This document shows, in pieces, positions 28,925-37,807 of a stretch of DNA of 64,000 nucleotides; positions within the stretch are counted from its first letter, which is position 1; every line of letters starts with the position of its first letter. The stretch is taken from NCBI RefSeq assembly GCF_028683095.1, contig NZ_JAJUBC010000021.1, forward strand, positions 1-64,000. Reading direction: 5' to 3'. Under the pieces are notes generated by a model that saw only the letters and a program-made list of their open reading frames with translations, was not told the DNA's origin and made no database searches. The DNA is from Enterovibrio gelatinilyticus. GTDB taxonomy: Bacteria > Pseudomonadota > Gammaproteobacteria > Enterobacterales > Vibrionaceae. The translations under genes and the position numbers were made by a program.

Positions 28925-29811
28925 TATTCTGTTCCTGCGTTTAACGCTTGGCTAACGCCGTCACCGACGAGGTTGACCACAAGTACACTTATCATGATAG
29001 CTAATCCGGGCAGGGTAACAGTCCAAGGGGCTGTAAACACCAATTCGATGGAGTCTCCCAGCATTGCGCCCCATTCTGGGGATGGTGCTTGTGCACCCAA
29101 ACCCAGAAAACCGAGTGCCGCAATATCTAAAATAGCAACGGAAATAGCACGTGTAAGTTCAGTGCTTAGGACAATCAAAATATTCGGCAGTACTGAGTGA
29201 TACAGTAAATAGAAGCTGTTTGCGCCATCGAGCCGCGAAGCCAATATGTACTCTTTTTCCATTTCGGCATGCACCGCGGTATAAACGGCACGAATGAAAC
29301 GGGGTATCAGAGCAAGCCAAACCGCCAACAGAATGCTGACTTCACCCGGCCCATAAAATGCCACCACAATAATGGCAAGAAGCAGAGAGGGGATTGACAG
29401 TATGGTGTCTAGTAAATGGTTGAGAAAGCTTGATTTTAGGCCAGATGTCATGCCAGCCAAAATACCAATCAATACGCCAAGTACAGCGGCGGCAAGTGCG
29501 ACCAATACGGCATAGCCAAAGGTTAAACGTGATCCCGCAATCAGACGAGACAGCATGTCGCGCGTTAAATCATCGGTTCCCAAAAAGTAATCAACGGTAC
29601 CTGCGTTGTCCCATGACGGAGGCTGCAGCAGGTGACCCGTCTGAAACTGTGGGTCGTAAGGGGATATCCAAGGCGCAAGCAGTGTGATGAGTATGAGGAT
29701 GCATAGCCACCAGAAGCCGAAGACCGCTAAGGTGTTTTCACGAAATGCTTTCCATGAACGCTCTAGCTGCGTCGGGATGTGCTGCTCTAAATAAACGCTA
29801 TTTGAGGGCAT
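28924..29811 (-). CDS. sapC: Peptide transport permease SapC
   Basis: Inner-membrane permease of 295 residues, DppC/OppC type. Seen: N-terminal membrane segment, [15 protein letters not shown], and the EAA loop [14 protein letters not shown], which contacts the ATPases. The frame opens 12 codons earlier; family alignment begins [10 protein letters not shown], so the ATG at 29811 is used, which overlaps sapB by 14 bases. Confidence 0.92.
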   Translation of the reverse strand: MPSNSVYLEQHIPTQLERSWKAFRENTLAVFGFWWLCILILITLLAPWISPYDPQFQTGHLLQPPSWDNAGTVDYFLGTDDLTRDMLSRLIAGSRLTFGYAVLVALAAAVLGVLIGILAGMTSGLKSSFLNHLLDTILSIPSLLLAIIVVAFYGPGEVSILLAVWLALIPRFIRAVYTAVHAEMEKEYILASRLDGANSFYLLYHSVLPNILIVLSTELTRAISVAILDIAALGFLGLGAQAPSPEWGAMLGDSIELVFTAPWTVTLPGLAIMISVLVVNLVGDGVSQALNAGTE

Positions 29812-30760
29812 ACCATTCCTTCCTTGCAAGCGGGCTGATTGCCGCACCGGCTAAATCGGAGAAAATGTTGGCAAGCAGTACCACGCTGCCTACAGCCAAT
29901 ACGCCTGCCTGTACCGTGACATAGTCTTGAAAACTCAGTGCGTTGAGTAGCCAAGTTCCGATGCCAGGCCAGTTGAATATGGATTCAGTGATGATTGCGA
30001 ACGTCATCATGGTGGAGATTTGGATACCAAATTTGGGAATAATTGGAGGCAACGCATTCTTTAATACGTGTCGCATGACGATCTCTGATTTAGACAAGCC
30101 TTTAGTGGCAGCGGCTTTAATGTAATTTTGACTCATCACGTCTGCCACAGAATCGCGCAGCAACTTAATGATTTCGGTCGTGGGCGCGACAGCGAGCACG
30201 AGCGTTGGCATCACAAGATGTCGAATGATGTCTTCGATAGCCTGGCTGCGTTGGGGGTGATTGGAAATCAACACATCCACTAAGGCAAAGCCAGTGACCG
30301 TAGGGATCTCAAACAACAAGTTGTAACGGCCAGAAACAGGTAGCCAACCTAGATAGAGTGAAAACACCATGATCATCAAGATAGCCATCCAAAAGATAGG
30401 CATCGAAAATGTCAGTAACGTGATGGAGGAAATCATAATGTCAGCGGCAGACCCGCGACGAATTCCAGCCAAGGTACCAAAAGGAATACCGATGATGAGC
30501 GCCAAAAGAAAGGCAAAAAAGCACAGTTCTAGGGTGGCAGGAAACACCTGAGAAAGTGATTCAGTTACCGGTAGACCGCTGGCTGAAATACCAAGGTCAC
30601 CTTGCATTAGCTGGCGTAGATATTGAAACCAGCCAGTCCAAAATTCTTGTTGATTAAAAACCGAAAAAGGGTCGAGCCGAACAATGTTGTAGCCGATCAA
30701 TGTCAGAATCAGCAAAGTAATAATGAAGAGATTGAGCCTGCGAATCGCGTAGATCAACAT
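29798..30760 (-). CDS. sapB: Peptide transport permease SapB
   Basis: Inner-membrane permease of 320 residues, DppB/OppB type. Seen: N-terminal segment RRLNLFIITLLILTLIGY, WLPVSGRYNLLFE, and the EAA-type loop NYIKAAATKGLSKSEIVMRH. It follows sapA after three bases and pairs with SapC in the channel. Confidence 0.94.
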   Translation of the reverse strand: MLIYAIRRLNLFIITLLILTLIGYNIVRLDPFSVFNQQEFWTGWFQYLRQLMQGDLGISASGLPVTESLSQVFPATLELCFFAFLLALIIGIPFGTLAGIRRGSAADIMISSITLLTFSMPIFWMAILMIMVFSLYLGWLPVSGRYNLLFEIPTVTGFALVDVLISNHPQRSQAIEDIIRHLVMPTLVLAVAPTTEIIKLLRDSVADVMSQNYIKAAATKGLSKSEIVMRHVLKNALPPIIPKFGIQISTMMTFAIITESIFNWPGIGTWLLNALSFQDYVTVQAGVLAVGSVVLLANIFSDLAGAAISPLARKEWYALK

Positions 30761-30763
30761 AGA

Positions 30764-32383
30764 TCACTGGCTCCTAGAAACATTGGCAAAAGATTTGTCT
30801 CCGAAAGGACTCAGGGTAATTCCCTGAAGCTTGGCATTTCTCGCTTGATAATGAACGCCATGTGCGAGAGGAATAATAGGCATGCGTTCTTGTAAAATGG
30901 CTTGTGCGTTTAAGTAGAGTTCACGGCGATCTTCTCGCACATCCGTCGCGATAGCAGCATCAAGGTAACGGTCAAAATAGCGGTTACACCAATTGGAAAG
31001 ATTCCAACCCGTAAACTTGGCATTGCAAGACAAGAGCGGGCGAAGGAAATTATCAGGGTCGCCATTATCTGCAATCCAGCCCGTCAGCACCATATCTAAA
31101 TCAGCGGGATCTTGTCTAAGTTGTTTCCGGTTAATATCTTCTTGTGCCACGAGATTCACTGTGATGCCAATCATCGCGAGGTTTGATTGAATCAACTCTG
31201 CCGCTTTTCGTGGGCTAGGGTTATAGGATTTTGGCGTGAGCGGTACAAGAAGGTCCACCGTAAAGCCGTGACGATACCCCGCTTTGGCCATCAACCCAAG
31301 CGCCAGTTGAGGGTCAAAGGCAATGGCGTTTTGCTCGTCATATGCCCATGACATCGGTGGCAACATGCCTGTGGCTGCGGTTCCTGTTCCGTAGTAAACC
31401 GATTGAATGAGTGTATCGCGGTTAATCGCCAAACTAATGGCCTGACGCACCTCTAGTTCCGACAGCGCGGGGTGACGGGTGTTGAGCGCAAGGAAGGCGA
31501 CGTTCATGCCTGTTTGTGATGCAAGAACGAAGTCAGGGTTCTTTTTGATGACTGACAATTGGCTGGCGATAGGAGAGGACAAGACATCGCACTCACGTGT
31601 GATCAGCTTGGTAAATGTGCCTGTACCTCGGTTGCTAATGTCGTAAGCAATCTGCTCCATGGGCGCTGCGCCATTCCAGTATCCCCAGTGGCGTTTTAAG
31701 CGAATGTACCGATGAGGCTGATAGTCATCCAAAAAGAAAGCGCCTGAACCGACAGGGTGAGTGTCGATTCGTTCTGGTGTACCAGAAGAAAGCAAGTGCT
31801 GGGCGTATTCAGAGGAGTGAACAACGGCATACGTAGTAGCGAGAGAAGAAAGGAAAGACACATCAGGGCGCGATAAGATGAATTTGACTTTGTAGTCCCC
31901 AATGGCAACCACATCATCGATCAGGCTTTCAAAATCCATACTGTCGAACCAAGGGTATTCCCCCCCAGAAACCTCATGGTAGGGATGCTCCGGATCGATA
32001 AGTCGCTTAAAGCTAAAAACGACATCTTGGGCGCTGACACCGCGATGGGGAATAAACCACTCAGTGACTTGAAACGTCGCGCTGCGTCGAAGATCAAACG
32101 TGTACTCTTTGCCATCTTCACTCACTTGCCAACTTTGCGCCAGCATGGGAATGGGCTGGTAGGTATCGGGATCAAGCTGCAACAGACGGTCGAAGATCTG
32201 ACTGGATAGGGCGTCAGCCGTCAGACCACCATCGGTGAGTTGGGGGTTAAATGTATTTGGCTGACCCGGGCCGCAATAGATGAACCCGCGGTTTCGCGCA
32301 GAGTTGTCGGAGAACGGATCTTCGCATCCTGCCAATAGGAGAATGGTAACGCTTGCGAGTAGCAAGCGGCTTAGCGCGCTCAT
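30764..32383 (-). CDS. sapA: Peptide-binding protein SapA, predicted lipoprotein
   Basis: Substrate-binding protein of 539 residues, SBP family 5, first gene of the sap operon. Seen: GFIYCGPGQPNTFNPQLTDGG, LAQSWQVSEDGKEYTFDLR and GSGAFFLDDYQPHRYIRLKRH, all collinear with E. coli SapA. Unlike E. coli SapA, the signal peptide ends in a lipobox, LLLAGC at residues 15-20, so the mature protein would be membrane-anchored. In H. influenzae and Salmonella SapA binds antimicrobial peptides. The start has no good ribosome binding site, and no other start is in frame. Confidence 0.9.
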   Translation of the reverse strand: MSALSRLLLASVTILLLAGCEDPFSDNSARNRGFIYCGPGQPNTFNPQLTDGGLTADALSSQIFDRLLQLDPDTYQPIPMLAQSWQVSEDGKEYTFDLRRSATFQVTEWFIPHRGVSAQDVVFSFKRLIDPEHPYHEVSGGEYPWFDSMDFESLIDDVVAIGDYKVKFILSRPDVSFLSSLATTYAVVHSSEYAQHLLSSGTPERIDTHPVGSGAFFLDDYQPHRYIRLKRHWGYWNGAAPMEQIAYDISNRGTGTFTKLITRECDVLSSPIASQLSVIKKNPDFVLASQTGMNVAFLALNTRHPALSELEVRQAISLAINRDTLIQSVYYGTGTAATGMLPPMSWAYDEQNAIAFDPQLALGLMAKAGYRHGFTVDLLVPLTPKSYNPSPRKAAELIQSNLAMIGITVNLVAQEDINRKQLRQDPADLDMVLTGWIADNGDPDNFLRPLLSCNAKFTGWNLSNWCNRYFDRYLDAAIATDVREDRRELYLNAQAILQERMPIIPLAHGVHYQARNAKLQGITLSPFGDKSFANVSRSQ

Positions 32384-32492
32384 AAGCCAATGATTAGGTA
32401 ATAAAGTTAAGATGTTAATTTACCACTGAAGCAACAAAGTCACCAAGTCACGGTGCAAATAACAGAGTGATTTCAGAACAACAAACCAAAAT

Positions 32493-33494
32493 TCATTCTG
32501 ATTCGGTGTTTTCCTCACCAACCAAGTTGTATTTACGTAATAAGCCTCTTACTTGATGGTAGCTCAAGCCCAGCAGTTCTGCGGCGCGTCTTTGGTTGAA
32601 CTTGGCATGTGTCATGGCATATTCGACAATGTCTTTTTCTTGATTCTGTTGCCACTGACGCAAATCCATCGGCAAGATAAATTGAGGTTGTGCGGTAGGT
32701 TCAGGTGTTGCTGAAGTTGTCCACGGCGCTTGATACGGGTCTAACAAGATGGCGTCGACAGGCGTGTCTTCGTCTGCATGCCGATAAATAGCACGTTCAA
32801 CCACGTTCTTTAGCTCACGTACGTTGCCGGGCCAGTGATAGTCGTGGAGTGCTTTCATGGCATTTGCCGTAAAACCAGAGAAGTAACGATAGCCCAGCTC
32901 TCGACACATCTTCAGCGCGTAATATTCGGCTAATAAAGCGATATCGCCTTGGCGTTCTCGAAGTGGTGGAAGGTGGATGACATCAAACGCGAGCCGGTCG
33001 AGCAAGTCAGCACGAAACTTCCCGTCAGCGGCGAGTTCAGGCAAGTTTTCGTTGGTGGCACAGATGAGTCTTACGTCGGAGCTCAGCATATCGCTGCCGC
33101 CGACACGCTCATACTCACCGTATTCAATCACGCGGAGCAGTTTTTCTTGAACCCCAAGTGGCGATGTTGCCAGCTCATCTAAGAAGAGCGTGCCACCTTC
33201 TGCACGTTCAAATCGCCCTTTGTGTCGACCTTTAGCGCCACTAAAAGATCCCGCTTCATGACCAAACAGTTCGGAATCAATTAACCCTTCGCTCAAAGCC
33301 GCACAGTTCAGGCTGACGAGTGGACCATCCCATCGACGTGATAAGTAGTGCAGTCGCTTTGCGATGAGCTCTTTACCTGTGCCCCGCTCACCCAGCAAGA
33401 GGACGGGACGATTCAGTGGCGCGATTCGAGAAACATGATCGAGCACTGATAGGAAGTGATCCGATTCGCCAATAAGATTGTCAGGTTTCTGCAT
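32493..33494 (-). CDS. pspF: Phage-shock-protein operon activator PspF
   Basis: Sigma-54 enhancer-binding protein of 333 residues without a receiver domain. Seen: Walker A GERGTGKE, Walker B LFLDELA, the sensor ATNENLPE region, the arginine-finger block FRADLLDRLAFDV, and a C-terminal Fis-type HTH (QRRAAELLGLSYHQVRGLL). The sigma-54 contact loop, normally GAFTGA, reads GSFSGA at 82-87, checked at the DNA level. The frame opens five codons earlier at a TTG; the ATG at 33494 fits E. coli PspF. PspA holds it inactive without stress. Divergent from pspABC. Confidence 0.95.
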   Translation of the reverse strand: MQKPDNLIGESDHFLSVLDHVSRIAPLNRPVLLLGERGTGKELIAKRLHYLSRRWDGPLVSLNCAALSEGLIDSELFGHEAGSFSGAKGRHKGRFERAEGGTLFLDELATSPLGVQEKLLRVIEYGEYERVGGSDMLSSDVRLICATNENLPELAADGKFRADLLDRLAFDVIHLPPLRERQGDIALLAEYYALKMCRELGYRYFSGFTANAMKALHDYHWPGNVRELKNVVERAIYRHADEDTPVDAILLDPYQAPWTTSATPEPTAQPQFILPMDLRQWQQNQEKDIVEYAMTHAKFNQRRAAELLGLSYHQVRGLLRKYNLVGEENTESE

Positions 33495-33591
33495 GGTTAA
33501 ATTTACCAACTGTTAGTTTATTTCATCATACCTTGGTGGCGGCATAATGCATAAAATAATTTAAACTAATGATATTAAAGAAAAATAAAAG

Positions 33592-33608
33592 TTGGCACAG
33601 TGTTTGAT
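33592..33608 (+). promoter_or_regulatory. Sigma-54 promoter of pspABC
   Basis: TTGGCACAGTGTTTGAT matches the -24/-12 consensus TGGCAC-N5-TTGC except that the -12 element is TTGA. It sits about 70 bases before the pspA start. The A/T-rich 33520-33590 stretch upstream would hold PspF and IHF sites, which I cannot place exactly. Confidence 0.75.
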
Positions 33609-33679
33609 ATAAGAAAACCAATGAGGTCATTCCTCAATCGGTAGGCGCAAAGGGCGCATTCGGAATAAGGAGCATCACA

Positions 33680-34345
33680 ATGGGTATTTTCTCTCGCTTT
33701 GCAGACATCGTTAACGCTAACGTCAATTCGCTATTGGATAAAGCAGAAGATCCACAAAAAATGGTTCGACTGATCATTCAAGAAATGGAAGATACGTTGG
33801 TAGAAGTGCGCACATCTTCAGCGCGTGCGTTGGCTGACAAAAAAGAACTGGCGCGTAAAATTGATGGTATCGAACGCCAATTGGCTGATTGGCAAGAAAA
33901 AGCCACGTTAGCACTACAGAAATCTCGCGAAGATCTGGCACGTGCCGCGTTAATTGAAAAACAGAAAGTGCACGATATCTTGCTGACTTTAAATGAAGAG
34001 TTCCATTTGGTAGAAGAGACCATTGGGAAACTTGGCAACGAAGTCGCTGAACTGGAAACCAAGCTGGCAGAAACGCGAGCGCGTCAACAAGCGTTGGTCA
34101 TTCGTCGTGAAGCGGCAGGCAAACGCTTGGATGTGCGTCGTCAACTCGACACAGGACGTACTGATGAAGCGTTAGCAAAATTCGAGCAGTACGAGCGTCG
34201 TATTGATGAGCTTGAAGCTGAAGCCGAGAGTTACAGTGTTGGCAAAGGCAAACGCCTAGAAGACGAATTTGCTGACCTTCAAGCGCAAGATGAAATTGAA
34301 AAAGAGCTCGCTCGCATGAAAGCGGAACTCAAAGACAAAGAATAA
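33680..34345 (+). CDS. pspA: Phage shock protein A
   Basis: A 221-residue ESCRT-III-related coiled-coil protein (E. coli 222). It binds stressed inner membrane to limit proton leak and, when free, inhibits PspF. Seen: amphipathic N terminus [25 protein letters not shown], then almost continuous heptad helices to the end. The ATG has AAGGAG eight bases upstream. First gene of pspABC behind the sigma-54 promoter. Confidence 0.97.
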   Translation: MGIFSRFADIVNANVNSLLDKAEDPQKMVRLIIQEMEDTLVEVRTSSARALADKKELARKIDGIERQLADWQEKATLALQKSREDLARAALIEKQKVHDILLTLNEEFHLVEETIGKLGNEVAELETKLAETRARQQALVIRREAAGKRLDVRRQLDTGRTDEALAKFEQYERRIDELEAEAESYSVGKGKRLEDEFADLQAQDEIEKELARMKAELKDKE

Positions 34346-34369
34346 AACCTAACAAGGTAAGGAGTTGGC

Positions 34370-34600
34370 ATGTCAATGGCGTTTTTATCTATCCCACTGG
34401 TGGTGTTTCTTGTTTTCGTTGCACCCCTCTGGCTGTGGCTGCATTACCGCAGCAAGCGTCAAGTTGGTCAGGGATTGAGTGGTGACGAATTCGAACAGCT
34501 GCAAGCGTTGGCAGATCGCGCAGAAGCGTTGCAGGACCGCATTCATTCATTGGAGAGAATTCTTGATGAAGAAGCACCAAATTGGAGACATAAACAATGA
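34370..34600 (+). CDS. pspB: Phage shock protein B
   Basis: A 76-residue inner-membrane protein (E. coli 74): one N-terminal membrane span (FLSIPLVVFLVFVAPLWLWLH) and a cytoplasmic coiled coil. With PspC it senses membrane stress and releases PspF from PspA. AAGGAG lies five bases before the ATG. Overlaps pspC by four bases. Confidence 0.94.
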   Translation: MSMAFLSIPLVVFLVFVAPLWLWLHYRSKRQVGQGLSGDEFEQLQALADRAEALQDRIHSLERILDEEAPNWRHKQ

Positions 34601-34983
34601 GTAAAACGTTGTATCGTGATCCCGTGAACGGGAAACTCGGCGGCGTTTGTGCAGGGATCGCCGATTACTTTGGTGTAGAAATCTGGTTGGTAAGGATTAT
34701 TACCGTGTCGGCTTTTCTTATTGGACTGGGCTTTTTCGTGATAGTGGCATATGTGGCCGCAACCTTGATTCTCGAAAAAATGCCGCCGGAAGAAGCAAAG
34801 AAAACTAACCATTTCCGCGAACATCAGGTCAAACAAAAGCCTTGGCAACAAGGTAAATCAGCGAGTAACTTATTGGCAGATGTTGATCAGGAAATGATGC
34901 AGATGGAGCAAGAGGTTGCCAAAATGGAAGCCTATGTTACATCGAGCGAATTCGATCTCAATCGTCAGTTCAAAAAGCTTTAA
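34597..34983 (+). CDS. pspC: Phage shock protein C
   Basis: A 128-residue protein (E. coli 119) with the PspC domain: LYRDPVNGKLGGVCAGIADYFG followed by a hydrophobic segment IITVSAFLIGLGFFVIVAYV, and a charged helical tail. Stress-sensing partner of PspB. The ATGA overlap with pspB suggests coupled translation. No pspD or pspE follows. Confidence 0.95.
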   Translation: MSKTLYRDPVNGKLGGVCAGIADYFGVEIWLVRIITVSAFLIGLGFFVIVAYVAATLILEKMPPEEAKKTNHFREHQVKQKPWQQGKSASNLLADVDQEMMQMEQEVAKMEAYVTSSEFDLNRQFKKL

Positions 34984-35002
34984 TTCTCAGACTGACATCC
35001 TC

Positions 35003-35027
35003 ATCCCTCGCTAATGTAGCGGGGGAT
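35003..35027 (+). promoter_or_regulatory. Hairpin between pspC and ycjX
   Basis: ATCCCTCGCT (35003-35012) pairs with AGCGGGGGAT (35018-35027) with one G-T pair. TTTCTGGTTCT follows, a weak T-run, so it may only partly separate pspABC from ycjXF. Confidence 0.5.
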
Positions 35028-35057
35028 TTCTGGTTCTAAGAGGAGCTTCCGCTGTCA

Positions 35058-36452
35058 ATGAAATCCGTTAAAAGTCATGTCAATAAGTGGGTAAGCCGCG
35101 GCCTAGATCGTCATGTACGTCTCGCTGTTACTGGGCTTTCTCGCGCGGGTAAAACAGCCTTTATCACGTCACTCATCAACCAATTGCTTCATAGCGCGAC
35201 CAATCCGAGAATGCCGCTGTTTCAGCCGGTACGAGATGGGCGTGTGCTTGGTGCTCGAAGAGTACAACAGACACAACTGCACATTCCTGCGTTTGATTAT
35301 GATCAGGGGATTCAAGCGTTGCGCTCTCAGCCCCCTCGTTGGCCTTCTCCCACGCGTGACGTGAGCGAGATTCGCTTGGCGATTCGCTATCGTCCAGATA
35401 GCGGACCGATGAAACTGCTGCAAGATACTGCCACCTTGTACTTGGATATTGTCGATTATCCCGGGGAGTGGCTGCTAGATTTGCCTTTGTTGTCGATGAG
35501 CTTTGATGAGTGGTCGAGAAAACAATCGGGTATTTTGAGTGGTAAGCGCCAAACACTCGCGCAAGATTGGTTGGCGGCTTTAGACGAGTTTGATCCGTTA
35601 GCTGAAGCCGATGAGGCGCATATCGCTGCTCTTTCTGGTAAGTTCACCGCCTATTTGCATGCCTGTAAAGATGAAGCTGGCCTGCATTGGGTGCAGCCTG
35701 GGCGCTTTGTATTGCCTGGCGAATATGCTGGTGCGCCAGTGCTTCAGTTTTTCCCGCTGGTCAGTGAAAAGTACGGTGAAAGCCAACTGGCGCAAGCATC
35801 TAAAAACAGTAACTATGCGATACTTAAACAGCGTTACGATTATTACTGTCAGCATATAGTAAAAGGTTTCTACCAAGAGCACTTCTCGAAAGTGGACAGA
35901 CAAATAGTGCTGGTGGATACGCTTCAACCGTTGAACGCAGGGCCAGAATCATTCAACGACATGCGCTTGGCGCTTGAACAGCTTATGCAGAGCTTTCGAT
36001 ATGGCAAAAGCGGGCTGATGCGTCGATTGTTCTCACCGAGTATCGACAAGATATTATTTGCCGCGACTAAGGCCGATCATGTTACGCCTGATCAGCACCC
36101 TAACCTCGTGTCTTTGCTGCAACAGTTGATACACGAAGCGTGGCAAACCGCCGCGTTTGAAGGCATTGATATGGAATGTATTAGCTTGGCATCCATTCAA
36201 GCCACAGAGCCGGGTATGGTTGATCATAAAGGTGAAACTGTTGCAGCACTTCGCGGAACGTTAGAAACTGGGGAGCCAATGTTAATGTACCCCGGCGATG
36301 TGCCTGGGCGTTTACCGGGCGATGCGTTTTGGCAAAACAATCAGTTTGAGTTTCGTCAGTTCAGGCCCATGCCAAATGATGTTGACGAGCCTTTGCCCCA
36401 CATTCGAGTTGATAAAGCACTGCAGTATTTATTGGGTGACAAACTCAGATAA
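35058..36452 (+). CDS. ycjX: YcjX family P-loop protein
   Basis: A 464-residue DUF463 protein (E. coli 465), a P-loop NTPase of the Psp regulon. Seen: Walker A TGLSRAGKTAF near residue 27, LDIVDYPGEWLLDLPLL (Walker B-like), and TKADHVTPDQHPNL, similar to the NKxD base-recognition motif of GTPases. Its role in membrane stress is not defined. Nine bases before ycjF; in E. coli ycjXF also follow the psp genes. Confidence 0.92.
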   Translation: MKSVKSHVNKWVSRGLDRHVRLAVTGLSRAGKTAFITSLINQLLHSATNPRMPLFQPVRDGRVLGARRVQQTQLHIPAFDYDQGIQALRSQPPRWPSPTRDVSEIRLAIRYRPDSGPMKLLQDTATLYLDIVDYPGEWLLDLPLLSMSFDEWSRKQSGILSGKRQTLAQDWLAALDEFDPLAEADEAHIAALSGKFTAYLHACKDEAGLHWVQPGRFVLPGEYAGAPVLQFFPLVSEKYGESQLAQASKNSNYAILKQRYDYYCQHIVKGFYQEHFSKVDRQIVLVDTLQPLNAGPESFNDMRLALEQLMQSFRYGKSGLMRRLFSPSIDKILFAATKADHVTPDQHPNLVSLLQQLIHEAWQTAAFEGIDMECISLASIQATEPGMVDHKGETVAALRGTLETGEPMLMYPGDVPGRLPGDAFWQNNQFEFRQFRPMPNDVDEPLPHIRVDKALQYLLGDKLR

Positions 36453-36461
36453 AGGTACGAC

Positions 36462-37475
36462 ATGAGCGACTATAAAAAAGCGATGGTGTTTGAAGACACC
36501 CAAAAGCCAAAAGATGATGCGCCAGAGTTGACGCTTCAAAAGCAGTTTGACAGTGAGGCAGCAGCGTTTGCTGTCACAGAGATAGAGCCTGAAACTGAGG
36601 CAGAGCAGATCCTTGAATCAGCGCTAACCGCGAAGAAAAAGCGTTGGGGTGTTCGCGCGCTCGCTGTGGCTGGTATCGGCCTTGTTGGTTGGCAAACAAT
36701 AGACAGTGTGTGGACAGCAGTTCAAGCTTCAGATTGGCTCGCCGTAGGCTGGAGTGGCTTCGTGGCTGGTATTGCGGCTATGGGCATCGCGGCTTTAGGC
36801 CGTGAATTCATTGCCTTGCGCCGTTTGAAAGGTCGACAAGATGAGCGCGAGCAGGTGCTGTCTATCATTGATGCGGATGGTATTGGCAAAGCCAAAAGCG
36901 TATGTGAAAAGTTGGCGAAGCAGGCAAACAGCGAAATGACGGCAGGTTATGACAAATGGCAGACCTCGCTAGCGGCAACACACAATGATAGAGAAGTCTT
37001 CGAGTTATACGACCAAATGGTGGTGGTTGAGCAAGATATTCGTGCCAAGAAAATGGTCACGAAATACGCTTCTGAAGCGGCAGTGATGGTCGCATTGAGC
37101 CCATTGGCACTCGCTGACATGCTGCTGGTGGCGTGGCGAAACTTTCGTTTACTAGAACAAGTATCGACCATTTATGGCGTCAAGCTTGGTTATTGGTCTC
37201 GCATTCGTTTGTTGCGCTTGGTACTGGCGAACATGGCATTTGCAGGTGCAAGTGAAGCCATGACCGACATCGGGACAGATCTCTTGTCTGTTGATTTGGC
37301 GGGCAAACTGTCTGCGCGTGCAGCACAAGGTTTGGGCGTTGGGTTGCTTACCGCAAGGCTAGGGTACAAAGCGATGGCGGTAATGCGACCATTACCTTAT
37401 GTCGGGACGAAAGCGCCAAAGCTATCTGACATGCGAAAGCAATTGTTACGAAGGCTAACATCAAGCAAAAAATAG
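36462..37475 (+). CDS. ycjF: YcjF family membrane protein
   Basis: A 337-residue DUF697/TIGR01620 protein. Seen: an acidic cytoplasmic N-terminal 60 residues, two hydrophobic segments near 65-110 (VRALAVAGIGLVGW and WLAVGWSGFVAGIAAMGIAAL), and the DUF697 block (AAVMVALSPLALADMLLVAWRN). Partner of YcjX in the Psp response; molecular function unknown. Confidence 0.92.
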   Translation: MSDYKKAMVFEDTQKPKDDAPELTLQKQFDSEAAAFAVTEIEPETEAEQILESALTAKKKRWGVRALAVAGIGLVGWQTIDSVWTAVQASDWLAVGWSGFVAGIAAMGIAALGREFIALRRLKGRQDEREQVLSIIDADGIGKAKSVCEKLAKQANSEMTAGYDKWQTSLAATHNDREVFELYDQMVVVEQDIRAKKMVTKYASEAAVMVALSPLALADMLLVAWRNFRLLEQVSTIYGVKLGYWSRIRLLRLVLANMAFAGASEAMTDIGTDLLSVDLAGKLSARAAQGLGVGLLTARLGYKAMAVMRPLPYVGTKAPKLSDMRKQLLRRLTSSKK

Positions 37476-37807
37476 TACTTACATGGGGCGGTGAAGCCAC
37501 CGCCCTAAATTGATTTCGGGACACGGCGAAGTTATTCCCTCGTCGATTGACTGTGATTTCATTCCTTTCGTTTATTCAAACCCCTAATTTCTTCAAACCT
37601 TAAGTTTCTCCTTTCACGTTTTATGTCTTGCCGCTTGACTCATGGGGGCTTGAGGCGCAAACTTCCAAAACTGTCAACAATTCCTGACACTTTACATCGA
37701 GTTTAAATGCTGAGTAATGTGACAGTGTATTGCTGCAATTTTTCTCATCAACATGGTCGATTTCGAAACGTTGGAATCTTCGACCGTACTGCTAGCAGGA
37801 CATCACC
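37476..37807. other. ycjF-tyrR intergenic region
   Basis: 332 bases. A strong eight-pair hairpin GGGCGGTG/CACCGCCC (37486-37505) just after ycjF lacks a T-run but probably ends or trims the psp-ycjXF message. The rest (37510-37800) should carry the tyrR promoter; I see no convincing TyrR box or sigma-70 hexamer pair. Confidence 0.45.
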
